The notes below the pieces were generated by a model that did no database searches, had not been told where the DNA came from, and saw only the letters and a list, made by a program, of their open reading frames with translations. A DNA stretch of 64,000 nt from Betaproteobacteria bacterium (GTDB taxonomy: Bacteria; Pseudomonadota; Gammaproteobacteria; Burkholderiales; SG8-39), in NCBI GenBank assembly GCA_022340285.1, contig JAJDOG010000024.1, positions 62,001 to 126,000 on the forward strand. Direction: 5' to 3'. The position numbers were made by a program, and so were the translations under genes. This document shows, in pieces, positions 36,248 to 45,785 of this stretch (its first letter is position 1; every line of letters starts with the position of its first letter).

Positions 36248-37888
36248 ATGAGCATCCACCCCCGCGCCGGTAAGCCTGCCTCGCCCGACGACCTCATCGA
36301 TGTGCCAGCGCTCGAACGCGCGTTCTACGATCGCCTGCCCGATCCGCGCGATCCCGCCCAGCGCGTCGCATTCGGCACCAGCGGGCATCGCGGTAGCGCG
36401 CTGACCGCAAGCTTCAACGCGGCCCACATCCACGCGATCGCCCAGGCGATATGCGAATATCGCCACGGCCAGGGGATAGACGGGCCGCTGTTTCTCGGAA
36501 AGGACACGCACGCGCTCTCGCGACCCGCGGAGCAGGCCGCGCTCGAAGTCTTTGCCGGGAACGGCGTGCAGGTGCGCATTCAGGAAGAAGACGGCTTCAC
36601 CCCCACGCCCGTGGTCTCGCACGCGATTGTGGCAGCCAATCGGGGGCGCACCACCGGCCTGGCCGACGGCGTCGTCGTCACGCCGTCCCACAATCCGCCG
36701 GCGGACGGCGGCATCAAGTACAACCCGCCGCACGGCGGGCCCGCCGACACGGATGCAACCGGCTGGATCGAGCGCCGCGCCAATGCGCTCCTCGCGGACA
36801 CCAATCGCAGCGTGCGGCGGCTGACCACCCGACAGGCGTTCGTCGCGCCGACCACCGTGGAGCATGACTTCGTCGCGCCGTACGTCGCCGATCTCGAGAA
36901 CGTCATCGACATGGAGGCGATACGTCGTGGAGGCCTGAAGCTCGGAGTCGATCCGCTCGGCGGCGCCGCGGTCGGTTACTGGCGGCCGATCGCGGAGCGC
37001 TATGGTCTCGATCTCGAGGTCGTGAACCCGGATGTGGATCCGACGTTCCGTTTCATGACGCTCGATCATGACGGCAAGATCCGCATGGACTGCTCGAGCC
37101 GCTATGCCATGGCAAGCCTGGTGGCCCTGAAAAATCGCTTCGCCGTCGCCTGGGGCAACGACACCGACGCCGACCGGCACGGCATCGTGACCCCGAAGGC
37201 AGGACTCCTCAACTCGAATCACTATCTCGCCGTTTCGATCGACTATCTTCTTTCTCATCGGCCGGGATGGTCGCGCACCGCGGGCGTCGGCAAGACGCTC
37301 GTGTCCTCGAGCCTGATCGATCGCGTGGTGGCGGCGCGCGGCTTCCGTCTCGCCGAAATGCCGGTCGGGTTCAAGTGGTTCGCAAAGGGTCTCGCGGACG
37401 CGAGCTTGTGCTTCGCCGGCGAAGAAAGCGCGGGGGCGAGCTTCCTCCGCCGCGACGGGACCGCGTGGGCCACCGACAAGGATGGCATCATCCTCGGCCT
37501 GCTGTCCGCGGAGATCACCGCCGTGACCGGCGCGGACCCGGGCGAATACTACCGGGCACTCGTTGAAAAGCACGGCGCACCGTTCACGACGCGCATCGAT
37601 GCGCCGGCGACGCTCGAGCAGAAGAACCGGCTGAAGAACCTGTCGCCTCGGGACGTGCAGGCCGAGACCCTTGCGGGCCAGCCGATCGTTGCGCGCATGA
37701 CGCGCGCCCCCGCCAACGACGCCGAGATCGGCGGCCTGAAGGTCGTCACGCGGGAAGGCTGGTTCGCTGCTCGCCCGTCGGGCACTGAGGACATCTACAA
37801 GCTCTACGCCGAGAGCTTCGTGAGCGAGGCGCACCTCGACGCGATCGTGCGCGAGGCGCAGGCCATCGTCTCCGCGGCGCTCGCTTAG
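36248..37888 (+). CDS. pgm: Phosphoglucomutase, alpha-D-glucose specific
   Basis: A 546-residue phosphohexomutase interconverting glucose 1-phosphate and glucose 6-phosphate. The active-site phosphoserine is S147 in VVVTPSHNPP. The metal loop is GNDTDADRHG, the sugar-binding loop GEESAGASF, and the phosphate-binding loop RPSGTEDIYKLY at the C-terminus. It supplies glucose 1-phosphate to the divergent glgC product or feeds phosphorylase product into glycolysis. The gene converges with glk, and the stops overlap by four bases. Confidence 0.95.
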   Translation: MSIHPRAGKPASPDDLIDVPALERAFYDRLPDPRDPAQRVAFGTSGHRGSALTASFNAAHIHAIAQAICEYRHGQGIDGPLFLGKDTHALSRPAEQAALEVFAGNGVQVRIQEEDGFTPTPVVSHAIVAANRGRTTGLADGVVVTPSHNPPADGGIKYNPPHGGPADTDATGWIERRANALLADTNRSVRRLTTRQAFVAPTTVEHDFVAPYVADLENVIDMEAIRRGGLKLGVDPLGGAAVGYWRPIAERYGLDLEVVNPDVDPTFRFMTLDHDGKIRMDCSSRYAMASLVALKNRFAVAWGNDTDADRHGIVTPKAGLLNSNHYLAVSIDYLLSHRPGWSRTAGVGKTLVSSSLIDRVVAARGFRLAEMPVGFKWFAKGLADASLCFAGEESAGASFLRRDGTAWATDKDGIILGLLSAEITAVTGADPGEYYRALVEKHGAPFTTRIDAPATLEQKNRLKNLSPRDVQAETLAGQPIVARMTRAPANDAEIGGLKVVTREGWFAARPSGTEDIYKLYAESFVSEAHLDAIVREAQAIVSAALA

Positions 37889-38871
37889 AGCCTTGCGGCG
37901 CACTGCGCGGCGCCGATCAGTCCGAGCTTCTCGTTTGTCACGACGTGCACGGGCATTTGCCGCGCAATCGCCGCGAAGTCGGCCTTGGCGTTGAACGCCG
38001 CCTGAAATCCGCCGGCCGCGATTCGCGGCAAGATCTTCGGGGCGATGCCCCCCGCAATGAAGACGCCGCCGCGCGCGACGACATTGAGCGCATGATCGCC
38101 GGCGGCGGATCCGTAGATCGCCACGAAGAGATCGAGCGCTGCATTCGCGAGCGGGTCGTCGCGGCCCAACGCGTTGCGTGCGATGGCGGCAGCGGAGTCG
38201 CCTTCGGCCATCTCGCGTGCGACGATCGGCGATTCCGGATGGCGGCGCTGGGAGCGCAGGAATTCATAGATACGCGCGAGCCCGCTTCCCGAAAGCACGT
38301 GTTCCAGAACGACGCGATTCGATCCGGCGTGCACATGGCGCCACAGTGCGACCTGTTCTTCGTCTGCTGGCGCGAAGGCCGCGTGCCCGCCCTCGCCGGC
38401 GATGACGCGGTACCGATCGCCATCGGCGACCATATACGCGACCCCCAGCCCCGTGCCGGCGCCAATGACGACGCGCGGCGCATCGGCGACGGGTTCGCCC
38501 GTCTGCAGTGTCACGACGTCATCGTCGCCTAGCGCTTCGATGCCGTGCGCCGCTGCCGCAAAGTCGTTGAGAAGCCGCACACGCGATATGTTGAACACCC
38601 GCTCCAGTGCGCGGGCGTCCATCTCCCAGGGGAGATTCGTCACCTTGACGTGGTCGTCGAGCACCGGACCGGCGATCCCGAAGCACGCGCGCTCGACCTG
38701 GGGACGCGCGCCCATCGCGCCGCGCGCTTCGTCGAGAAACTGGCCGAGCAGGCTCGGAAAGTCGGGCTGCCCGTGCGAATCGTAGCGCCGCTCAAACTGC
38801 GGCGTCCGAGCACGCGGTTCGAACAGAGCGAGCAGTGTCTTTGTGCCTCCGATGTCTCCGGCAATGTTCAT
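37885..38871 (-). CDS. glk: Glucokinase
   Basis: A 328-residue Glk of the E. coli type (not ROK), phosphorylating glucose with ATP. The N-terminal phosphate loop is AGDIGGTKTLLALF. The catalytic aspartate is in RLLNDFAAAAHGI, the second phosphate loop in VVIGAGTGLGVAYM, and the adenosine motif in GGVFIAGGIAPKI. It processes free glucose, for example from glucan hydrolysis by the GH57 enzyme. It is convergent with pgm. Confidence 0.94.
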   Translation of the reverse strand: MNIAGDIGGTKTLLALFEPRARTPQFERRYDSHGQPDFPSLLGQFLDEARGAMGARPQVERACFGIAGPVLDDHVKVTNLPWEMDARALERVFNISRVRLLNDFAAAAHGIEALGDDDVVTLQTGEPVADAPRVVIGAGTGLGVAYMVADGDRYRVIAGEGGHAAFAPADEEQVALWRHVHAGSNRVVLEHVLSGSGLARIYEFLRSQRRHPESPIVAREMAEGDSAAAIARNALGRDDPLANAALDLFVAIYGSAAGDHALNVVARGGVFIAGGIAPKILPRIAAGGFQAAFNAKADFAAIARQMPVHVVTNEKLGLIGAAQCAARL

Positions 38872-38890
38872 GCATCCTCCAACTCGCGAT

Positions 38891-38940
38891 GGTAACCCTC
38901 CGTGCGGTTCCCAGACCGATCTGGGCGCTTTCCGGTTACC
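38891..38940. repeat. Nested inverted repeat upstream of the zinc-ribbon gene
   Basis: An outer pair GGTAACC (38891-38897) and GGTTACC (38934-38940) encloses a perfect hairpin CCCAGA-CCGA-TCTGGG (38910-38925). It lies between divergent glk and the gene at 39078. It could be a dyad operator or a structured leader. Confidence 0.5.
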
Positions 38941-39077
38941 CGATCAGCGCACCTCGTCGGCGCATTTATGCGGGAACAAGAGCCGCAAAAGCGGTCAAAA
39001 TAATACGGGCGTGGCACCACGGGATTTTGCGGTGCACCACGCGTCGGGAAAGTTCACTGACGCAAAAGGGGGAAACC

Positions 39078-39551
39078 ATGACTTCAACGAATTGTCCCCA
39101 ATGTCGGGCCGAGACCGAAACGATGGTGGTCGAGACGACGGCGGGAGAGGCGAAAGTGCTTGCGATCGCGATCCACGGCATGCCGGTACTCGTTTGCCCG
39201 AAAGGACATCGCCAGTTCGCGCAACGCGAGTTTCCCCGCTGGCTGCTCGAACACCTGCTGGAGGAGGAAGAAGCGAAGCTTCCGGCGGGCAAAGAGACGG
39301 GAATGCTCTTCAAGAAGTTCACCTGCTGTGACTGCGGCGCCGAGCTTGCAACCGAATCCGATCACCGCCAAACATACGCAGTCGACGTGACGCTGGAAGA
39401 TCTCGCGCCGATTCAGGTGGAGCTCACCATGCCCGTGTATCGCTGCCAGAATTGCGAGAAAGAGCAGATCCACTCGCTCAAAGAGGTCCGGAAGCAGACG
39501 CCCGAGGCGCTCGCACACGCATTCCAGGCGGCGAACATTCCCCCGGGGTGA
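39078..39551 (+). CDS. Double zinc-ribbon protein
   Basis: A 157-residue cytoplasmic protein with CPQC (residues 6-9), a single C-containing VCPKGH, then CCDCG near residue 90 and YRCQNCEKEQ near residue 130, giving two probable zinc ribbons. I do not know a named family. The middle (PRWLLEHLLEEEEAKLP) is helical and acidic. It may bind nucleic acid or act as an adaptor. The ATG at 39078 follows AAAAGGGGGAAACC. The leader contains several small palindromes, including CGTGGCACCACG. Confidence 0.65.
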   Translation: MTSTNCPQCRAETETMVVETTAGEAKVLAIAIHGMPVLVCPKGHRQFAQREFPRWLLEHLLEEEEAKLPAGKETGMLFKKFTCCDCGAELATESDHRQTYAVDVTLEDLAPIQVELTMPVYRCQNCEKEQIHSLKEVRKQTPEALAHAFQAANIPPG

Positions 39552-39577
39552 TCGCAGGTCGAAGCGCGCCGCCCCGC

Positions 39578-42436
39578 CTAAGGCTCCGGGCGCAGCACTG
39601 TCGCGATGCGTGCGCCCGCCAGGTCGGGCTCGCCACAATGCGCGAGAATGTGCGCGCGTGCCGCATCGCGCAGCCGTACCGCGGCATTCCAGTCGATGCC
39701 GGACGGCGCAATCGGTGCGCCGATGACCACCCGAACCGACCCGCGCTTCGGCAGCCAGGTGTCGGCAGGCAACAGCGCGCGTGCGCCGGCGATCGCTATC
39801 GGCACGAGCGGGACGCCGCTCTGCGCCGCAAGCACAAATGCGCCCATCCGGAATTCGAGTAGGCCGGGCTCGCGCACGAACGTGCCTTCCGGAAAGAACA
39901 CGAACGACGTCCCGCCGCGCGCCGCATCGATGAGCTCACGCGTGTCTTCCGCGCTGCGCGTCGCATCGAAGCGCTCCACGAAACGCGTGCCCGTGGCGAC
40001 GAGCAGACGTCGCATCAGCCAGTTGTTCGCGAGCTCCGCCTTTGCGACAAACGTGAAATCCTCGGGCAGCGCCGCACCGAGCACCATCGCATCGATATAG
40101 GTCGAGTGATTGGCGACGGCCACGAACGCCTGACAGCGCGGTAACTGCTCGGCCCCTTCGACTGTGATGCGAACCCCGCTGGCCGTCGTGGCGACACGTG
40201 CGAGCCAGCGCGCCGCGGACCGCCGCGCCTGCTGCCCGGGAATGACGAACGTGCCGATCAGGCCCGTGACCATGACACCGCAGAAGACGAGCCACGCCCA
40301 GATACCGGAGGCCACGCGAAGCAAGCCTGCGAGCGCATACCGGCTCCGTCCCGCAACATTGCGCACGGCCAGCCGGGTGAGTTGCCACCAGACCGCACGC
40401 CGTCCGGCGCCGACGAGCCCGCGTTCGTAGAGTTCGCGCGTGGCGGCGCGTCGCAGCTTCCCGCTCGACGTCTTCAGCACGGTATGCGGGGGCGCCAGCA
40501 CGATCTCGTCCGCGGGTCCTCCCAGCAGGTCGACGGCAAGGTCGTTGATCCGCCTGCGCAACCCGTCTCGCTCCGATTCATCCGCCAACCGCGTCTCCGC
40601 AAGCACCACAATGCGGTCCCCGGTGCCAGCCGGCGTCGCTGAGCCGAAGACGGCAACGCATCCTCGGCGTACGCCCGGGAGCGCGCCCGCCGCCTCCTCG
40701 AGCTCGTAGGGATAGATGTTCTGGCCACCGCGGATGATCATGTCCTTGGCGCGCCCGGTGATATGGAGCTCCCCGGAAGCGAGATAGCCGAGGTCGCCCG
40801 TATCGAGCCACTCGTGATCGAAGAGGTCGGCGCTCGCCTCCGGATTTCGGAAATAGCCGCTGGTCACCGACGGGCCTCGCACTTCGATGCGCCCCACGGC
40901 CCGCTCGCCCAGCGCACGGCCACGAGTGTCGGCGATGCGGATTCCATATCCGGGCAGCGCCCGACCGCAAGCCACGATTTTCTGTGCGGCCGGGTCACCG
41001 GTTCCGACCGACCGTGCGCGCCCCGTGTCCCTAAGCTCGTCGCGATCGACGAGATCCACCAGCAAGCCCCGCCGGGTCGCCGGGAACGCTGCGCAGAGCG
41101 CCACTTCGGCGAGGCCGTACACCGGCGCGATCGAGAGCGGATCGAGCCCGTGCTTGCCGAGACGCGCCGCAAACCGTTCCATGGTTTCCGCGTTGATCGC
41201 CTCGGCCCCGTTGAAGGCCCAGCGTAGCGACGAGAGATCGAGGCCCTCGAGCTCACGCTCTTCGAGCCGGCTCGCCACGATCTCATAGGCAAAGTTGGGC
41301 GCGGCCGAAATCGTGCCCCGGTAATCGTGAATCGCACGCAGCCAGCGCGATGGACGCGAGAGGAATGAGAGCGGCGACATGAGCACGAGCGGCACCGCGA
41401 AGTAGAGCGTGGTGAGCCACGCGCCGATCAGCCCCATATCGTGATAGAGCGGCAGCCACGAAACGAAGACGTCGCGCGATGTGGCCTGCGCCGCTCGTCC
41501 CATCGCGCGGATGTTCGCGAGGAGGTGAGCATGGGTCAGCACCACGCCCTTGGGGCTGCCGGTCGATCCGGACGTGTACTGAATGAACGCGATGTCATCC
41601 GGCGACGCGGCGAACGGCGTGAAACCCGCATCGTCCGTCTCCAGCTCAGCAGGCGTTGCGACGCGAGCGAGCGTCGGCACGTCGCCGCGTAGCAGGCGCG
41701 CCACGAGCTTCGCCTCGGGAACCGTCACGAGCATGCGCGCCTCGCAGTTCGCGAGTATCGCCGCCTGCCGGCGCAGATGGTCCTCGATCTGCGACAGGCG
41801 AAACGGCGGATAGATCGGCACCGGAATCCCGCCTGCCATGAGGATCCCGTAATACGCGGCGAAGAAATCGAGCGAGGTCGGCAGCATGAGCGCACATGCC
41901 TGCCGCGGCGCGAGCCCTGCCGCCGCCAGCCCGGCTGCAACGCGCCGCGCGCGGGCCGCAAGCTCGCCATAGGTGAGTGTCTGCGAATCGGCGTCGGTCG
42001 GGAGGAAGGTAATTTCAAGGCGATCGGGATACCGCGCGACGTACCAGTCGAGCATCTCGATCAACGTGCGGGCATCGTCCGGTTCGCCGACTACTTCGTC
42101 GAGCGTTTCGACACGCTCGACCATGGCGGGTGTCCGCTCACCACGCGCCGCGGCACCGCCCAGGGCATCGAGGAAATCTCCGACCGTTTCCGCCTTCGCC
42201 GCCGCGCCCTCGGGAAGATGCGCGTCGAATGCGCGCTCGATGCGTAACCCGAGCTCGACGCGCGCCAGGCTGTCCAGCCCGAGATCGCGATCAATTCGAC
42301 TCTCGAGCGAGACGCGCACGCGCCCTCGCATTTCGGGCCGCGTCTCCTCGACGAGCGCACGCGCGACCGAGACGAGGCGCGCAGCGCGATCACTCGCGTC
42401 GCGCGAGTTGTCGAGTTCCCTTTGCGCAGATGACAT
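39578..42436 (-). CDS. ACP / fatty acyl-AMP ligase / PlsC acyltransferase fusion
   Basis: A 952-residue, three-domain lipid enzyme. Residues 18-95 form an acyl carrier protein, with phosphopantetheine serine S56 in DLGLDSLARVEL. Residues 120-690 form an adenylate-forming ligase of the FAAL type (IQYTSGSTGSPKGVVLTHAHL near 285, LPLYHDMGLIG, GRAKDMIIRGGQNIYPYELE). After one or two membrane helices (about 710-740), a PlsC acyltransferase domain has NHSTYID (about 775) and FPEGTF (about 846). The ligase should charge the ACP with a fatty acid, and the acyltransferase should pass it to a lipid acceptor. The ATG at 42436 is chosen over 42664, which overlaps glgA. It is divergent from glgA. Confidence 0.88.
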   Translation of the reverse strand: MSSAQRELDNSRDASDRAARLVSVARALVEETRPEMRGRVRVSLESRIDRDLGLDSLARVELGLRIERAFDAHLPEGAAAKAETVGDFLDALGGAAARGERTPAMVERVETLDEVVGEPDDARTLIEMLDWYVARYPDRLEITFLPTDADSQTLTYGELAARARRVAAGLAAAGLAPRQACALMLPTSLDFFAAYYGILMAGGIPVPIYPPFRLSQIEDHLRRQAAILANCEARMLVTVPEAKLVARLLRGDVPTLARVATPAELETDDAGFTPFAASPDDIAFIQYTSGSTGSPKGVVLTHAHLLANIRAMGRAAQATSRDVFVSWLPLYHDMGLIGAWLTTLYFAVPLVLMSPLSFLSRPSRWLRAIHDYRGTISAAPNFAYEIVASRLEERELEGLDLSSLRWAFNGAEAINAETMERFAARLGKHGLDPLSIAPVYGLAEVALCAAFPATRRGLLVDLVDRDELRDTGRARSVGTGDPAAQKIVACGRALPGYGIRIADTRGRALGERAVGRIEVRGPSVTSGYFRNPEASADLFDHEWLDTGDLGYLASGELHITGRAKDMIIRGGQNIYPYELEEAAGALPGVRRGCVAVFGSATPAGTGDRIVVLAETRLADESERDGLRRRINDLAVDLLGGPADEIVLAPPHTVLKTSSGKLRRAATRELYERGLVGAGRRAVWWQLTRLAVRNVAGRSRYALAGLLRVASGIWAWLVFCGVMVTGLIGTFVIPGQQARRSAARWLARVATTASGVRITVEGAEQLPRCQAFVAVANHSTYIDAMVLGAALPEDFTFVAKAELANNWLMRRLLVATGTRFVERFDATRSAEDTRELIDAARGGTSFVFFPEGTFVREPGLLEFRMGAFVLAAQSGVPLVPIAIAGARALLPADTWLPKRGSVRVVIGAPIAPSGIDWNAAVRLRDAARAHILAHCGEPDLAGARIATVLRPEP

Positions 42437-42548
42437 GTTCGAACAGCCCGCTCCAGCACGGGGTTGCGCCGCGATCGCGGCGCGGCGGGGATTATGAGTT
42501 AGTTCTAGTATCCTACCCCGCTGCAAATTACAAGAACCCCCGCCAGAC

Positions 42549-44009
42549 ATGCGCGTTCTCTTTGCAACGAGTGAGGCGGCGCCACTCGTCAAGACTGGCG
42601 GCCTCGCTGACGTCTCCAGTGCACTCCCGGCGGCGCTGCGCGAGCGGGGTGTGGACGTCCGCATACTGCTTCCCGCCTATCGGGGCGTACGGGACGCGCT
42701 GGCGCAGGCGCGCGAACGCTGCGTGCTGCCGTCGTTGGCCGGGCTTCCGGCCGCGCGGCTGCTCGAGGTGCGAACGCAGAATGGCGTGCCGACCTATCTC
42801 CTCGACTGTCCGGCGCTCTACGACCGCGAGGGGGGGCCCTACCAGGACGGGTCGGGGGTTGACTGGTTCGACAATGCCCAGCGCTTTGGCCTCCTGTCTC
42901 GTGCAGCGGCCGCGCTCGGTTGCGCGGGCTCGCCGCTCAAGTGGCGCCCGCAGGTCATCCACTGCAACGACTGGCAAACCGGTCTCGCGCCCGCCTATCT
43001 GCACAGCGCGCTCGACGCGCGCGCCGCGAGCCTGATCACGATTCACAACATCGCATTTCAAGGCATCTTTGACCCGTCGCTGCTCACCATTCTCGGCCTC
43101 GCGCCTGCGACGTACTCGGTTTCCGGGCTCGAGTTCTACGGAAGCATCTCGTTCCTCAAGGCGGCACTTTCGTACGCCGACGCGATCACCACCGTCAGCC
43201 CGACGTACGCGCGCGAAATCCAGTCGGAACCGCTCGGGTTCGGCTTGCAGGGGCTGCTCGCGCATCGCGCCGCAGCGCTGAGCGGTATCCTCAACGGCAT
43301 CGACACCGACGCATGGGATCCGGCGCGCGACCCACATATCGCTGAACACTACGGTCCGGACACTCTTGATCGCAAGCGCACGAACAAGCGGTCCTTGCAG
43401 GAGTACTTCGGTCTCGAGCCCGATCCCGATGTTCCGCTCCTTGGCATGGTCAGCCGGTTCACCGACCAGAAGGGCATCGACCTCGTCATCGAGGCCGCAC
43501 CGCGCATCCTGCGCCTGCCTGCGCAGATCGTCCTGGTGGGCACCGGCGCACCAGAATTCGAGGACGACGTGCGCAAGATCGCCGCGCGCTTCCCGGGGCG
43601 GGCTGGAGCGCTCGTGGGATTCGACGAGGCGCTCGCGCATCGCGTCGAGGCGGGCGCGGACATGTTCCTCATGCCTTCGCGCTTCGAGCCCTGCGGGATG
43701 AACCAGATGTACAGCCAGCGTTATGGCACGCCACCGGTGGTGCGCGAGACCGGCGGGCTCGCCGACTCGGTCGTGGACTGCACTCCCGATACCCTCGCCG
43801 CGGGCACGGCAACGGGTTTCACCTTTACGGGAACAAGCGGCCTTGCCCTGCTAGACGCCGTCGAGCGGGCGGTGGTGGCCTACCGGGATCCGCCGACATG
43901 GCGTGCCCTGCAGGCCAACGGCATGGCACGGGACTTTACCTGGCGCGCGAGCGCGGCGCGATACGCCGAATTGTATTCGCGCATCGCCCCTTCCCTCCTC
44001 CGCGCGTGA
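42549..44009 (+). CDS. glgA: Glycogen synthase
   Basis: A 486-residue GT5 glycogen synthase that extends alpha-1,4-glucan from ADP-glucose. The ADP-glucose-binding KTGGLADV is at residues 15-22. IHCNDWQTGLAPAYL and the C-terminal SRFEPCGMNQMYSQRYGTPP...ETGGLADSV carry the catalytic and nucleotide-binding residues. It partners with GlgC at 34655. The promoter region is the 112-base AT-richer gap to the divergent fusion gene, where no FNR site was seen. Confidence 0.95.
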   Translation: MRVLFATSEAAPLVKTGGLADVSSALPAALRERGVDVRILLPAYRGVRDALAQARERCVLPSLAGLPAARLLEVRTQNGVPTYLLDCPALYDREGGPYQDGSGVDWFDNAQRFGLLSRAAAALGCAGSPLKWRPQVIHCNDWQTGLAPAYLHSALDARAASLITIHNIAFQGIFDPSLLTILGLAPATYSVSGLEFYGSISFLKAALSYADAITTVSPTYAREIQSEPLGFGLQGLLAHRAAALSGILNGIDTDAWDPARDPHIAEHYGPDTLDRKRTNKRSLQEYFGLEPDPDVPLLGMVSRFTDQKGIDLVIEAAPRILRLPAQIVLVGTGAPEFEDDVRKIAARFPGRAGALVGFDEALAHRVEAGADMFLMPSRFEPCGMNQMYSQRYGTPPVVRETGGLADSVVDCTPDTLAAGTATGFTFTGTSGLALLDAVERAVVAYRDPPTWRALQANGMARDFTWRASAARYAELYSRIAPSLLRA

Positions 44010-44176
44010 CACGACAGCTGCGGAATGCGCGGCGGAACGCGCGAGCGGGGAATTCATGCAACGTATACGGGAACCGAACGACCGATGACGCTGTCATTGA
44101 GATTGGCCTGCGGGGGAAGCCGGGCGAGCAGCAGGGTCGCCCTGGCGCCTTCTCAGTGCGCCCAAGGAGGAGTCCG

Positions 44177-44431
44177 ATGGCCACGTCCTTCCGCGAGGTG
44201 GTTTGCGTCCTGGATTCGCAGCACCTCATCGATTCGGAGTCGTATCAGCGCCGCTACCATTGCAGACGGCACCTCGAACCGGGTTGCTATATCGTTCTGT
44301 GGCCTGATTCGGCGGAGCGGCTGGATTTCGACGAGACCGCCGAGTTCCGCGGCCCCTACTCGTCGCGGCGGATCGCGGAGGTTGCCGCACGCAGCCCTGA
44401 CCCCGCGCGCCAGCCCATGCGCGCTCGCTAA
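44177..44431 (+). CDS. Hypothetical small protein
   Basis: An 84-residue soluble protein starting MATSFREVVCVLDSQHLIDS, containing YHCRRHLEPGCYIVLWPD and PYSSRRIAEVAARS. I do not recognise it. AAGGAGG lies six bases before the ATG at 44177, giving good start support. It sits between glgA and an M28 peptidase gene on the same strand. Confidence 0.6.
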   Translation: MATSFREVVCVLDSQHLIDSESYQRRYHCRRHLEPGCYIVLWPDSAERLDFDETAEFRGPYSSRRIAEVAARSPDPARQPMRAR

Positions 44432-44458
44432 GCGTTCATCTCCCCCGGTGGGGACGGC

Positions 44459-45319
44459 GTGAGCGCCGGCGCGCTGCGTCGCCATGTCGAAGTCCTGGCC
44501 GGGGAGATCGGCGAGCGCAACGTGCAGCGGCCCGAGGCGCTTCGGGCGGCGGAACGGTATATCGCGCACGCATGGGCGAACCAGGGGTTCGACGTCGCCC
44601 CGCAACGCTACACGGCGGCCGGCGTCGACTGCGCGAACCTTGAGGTCGTCATCCCCGGGACATCGCTTTCCGATGAGATCATCGTCGTCGGGGCCCATTA
44701 CGACACCGTCGCGGGCAGTCCGGGCGCCGACGACAACGCGAGTGCAGTGGCCGCGCTGATCGAGATCGCGCGACTGGCGAGCCGCGTGCGCCCGGAGCGA
44801 ACGCTCAAGCTCGTCGCGTTCGTCAACGAGGAGGCGCCGTTCTTCTACTGGGGAGACATGGGCAGCGGCGTCTATGCGAAGGCCGCGAGGCGCCGCGGCG
44901 ACGACATCCGCGCGATGTTCTCCCTGGAAATGCTCGGGTGCTACAGCGATGCGCCCGGCAGCCAGACCTATCCGCCGCTCCTCAAATACTTCTATCCGGA
45001 TCGCGGTGACTTCATCGCGTTCGTGTCGAACCTTCGCTCGCGGCGCATGCTGCGCGCCGCCATCGCAGCGTTTCGGGCCAGCTCACGCTTTCCCTGCGAG
45101 TCCGCCGCACTCCCCGCTTGGATCCCTGGCGTCGGTTGGAGCGATCAACTTTCGTTCTGGCGCGCCGGCTACCCCGGGGTCATGGTCACCGACACCGCGT
45201 TTCACCGCTACCCGCATTATCACTGCCCGACCGACACGCCGGAAAAACTCGACTACCTGCGCCTCGCGCAGGTCACGGAGGGATTGGCGGGCGCGTTTCT
45301 GCGGCTTGCGCGGCGCTAG
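44459..45319 (+). CDS. M28-family zinc aminopeptidase-like protein
   Basis: A 286-residue M28 peptidase-fold protein. The first zinc ligand histidine and bridging aspartate are in GAHYDTVAGSPGADDNASAV, the catalytic Glu and next ligand in FVNEEAPFF, and a later ligand histidine in YPHYHCPTDTPEKLDY. There is no signal peptide, so it is cytoplasmic, unlike many secreted M28 enzymes. The start is GTG at 44459. It converges with the DUF1840 gene, and the two stops share CTAG. Confidence 0.85.
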   Translation: MSAGALRRHVEVLAGEIGERNVQRPEALRAAERYIAHAWANQGFDVAPQRYTAAGVDCANLEVVIPGTSLSDEIIVVGAHYDTVAGSPGADDNASAVAALIEIARLASRVRPERTLKLVAFVNEEAPFFYWGDMGSGVYAKAARRRGDDIRAMFSLEMLGCYSDAPGSQTYPPLLKYFYPDRGDFIAFVSNLRSRRMLRAAIAAFRASSRFPCESAALPAWIPGVGWSDQLSFWRAGYPGVMVTDTAFHRYPHYHCPTDTPEKLDYLRLAQVTEGLAGAFLRLARR

Positions 45320-45624
45320 GCCCGGTCCCAGAGGACGTCGCAGTCGTCGTGAGCAGCCCGTTCGAGCAGCTCGATGAGCGGGAACGCGCGCTGGCGAATC
45401 GATACGGGCGGCTCCTTGTCCCCATGCTTGCCGGAACCTTGCTCCACGGGCGGTTCGGGCGCCGCAGCCACGGCGGCCCTGAGCTTGTCGAGCGCGGGCG
45501 GAATATCTTTCGCCAGGATCGCCCCCGGTACCGTTCCGCTGTGCCCCATCATTTTGAGCAGCGTCACGGCAATGTCGCCGAACATGGAGAAACCGCCGAC
45601 TTTGCTGTCGAATCGAACGAGCAT
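45316..45624 (-). CDS. DUF1840 family protein
   Basis: A 102-residue protein of DUF1840, a family found mainly in betaproteobacteria. The N-terminal MLVRFDSKVGGFSMFGDIAV with LLKMMGHSGTVPGAI, and the C-terminal VSIRQRAFPLIELLERAA, are nearly invariant family hallmarks; the middle (about 50-75) is a variable Pro/Glu/Lys linker. Function unknown. It is a useful taxonomic marker here. Confidence 0.9.
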   Translation of the reverse strand: MLVRFDSKVGGFSMFGDIAVTLLKMMGHSGTVPGAILAKDIPPALDKLRAAVAAAPEPPVEQGSGKHGDKEPPVSIRQRAFPLIELLERAAHDDCDVLWDRA

Positions 45625-45785
45625 CTCTGCATTTTAGCGGAAGCGAGGGCGCTTGCGGCAGAGGCACCAACCAGTCTGGCCATGACGTCCGCTCGGCAGG
45701 AGAATACGGAGCCTGCAAGAAATCGCCTGTAAGGCTGTTGGCGTGGCGCACGACTACCCCGCGCGTTTTCTGCAAAGAGGAAGCA

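Noticed and set aside
36080-37903. Long open frame antisense to pgm
   Set aside because: Composition is typical of a shadow frame, while pgm on the other strand is complete with all active-site loops.
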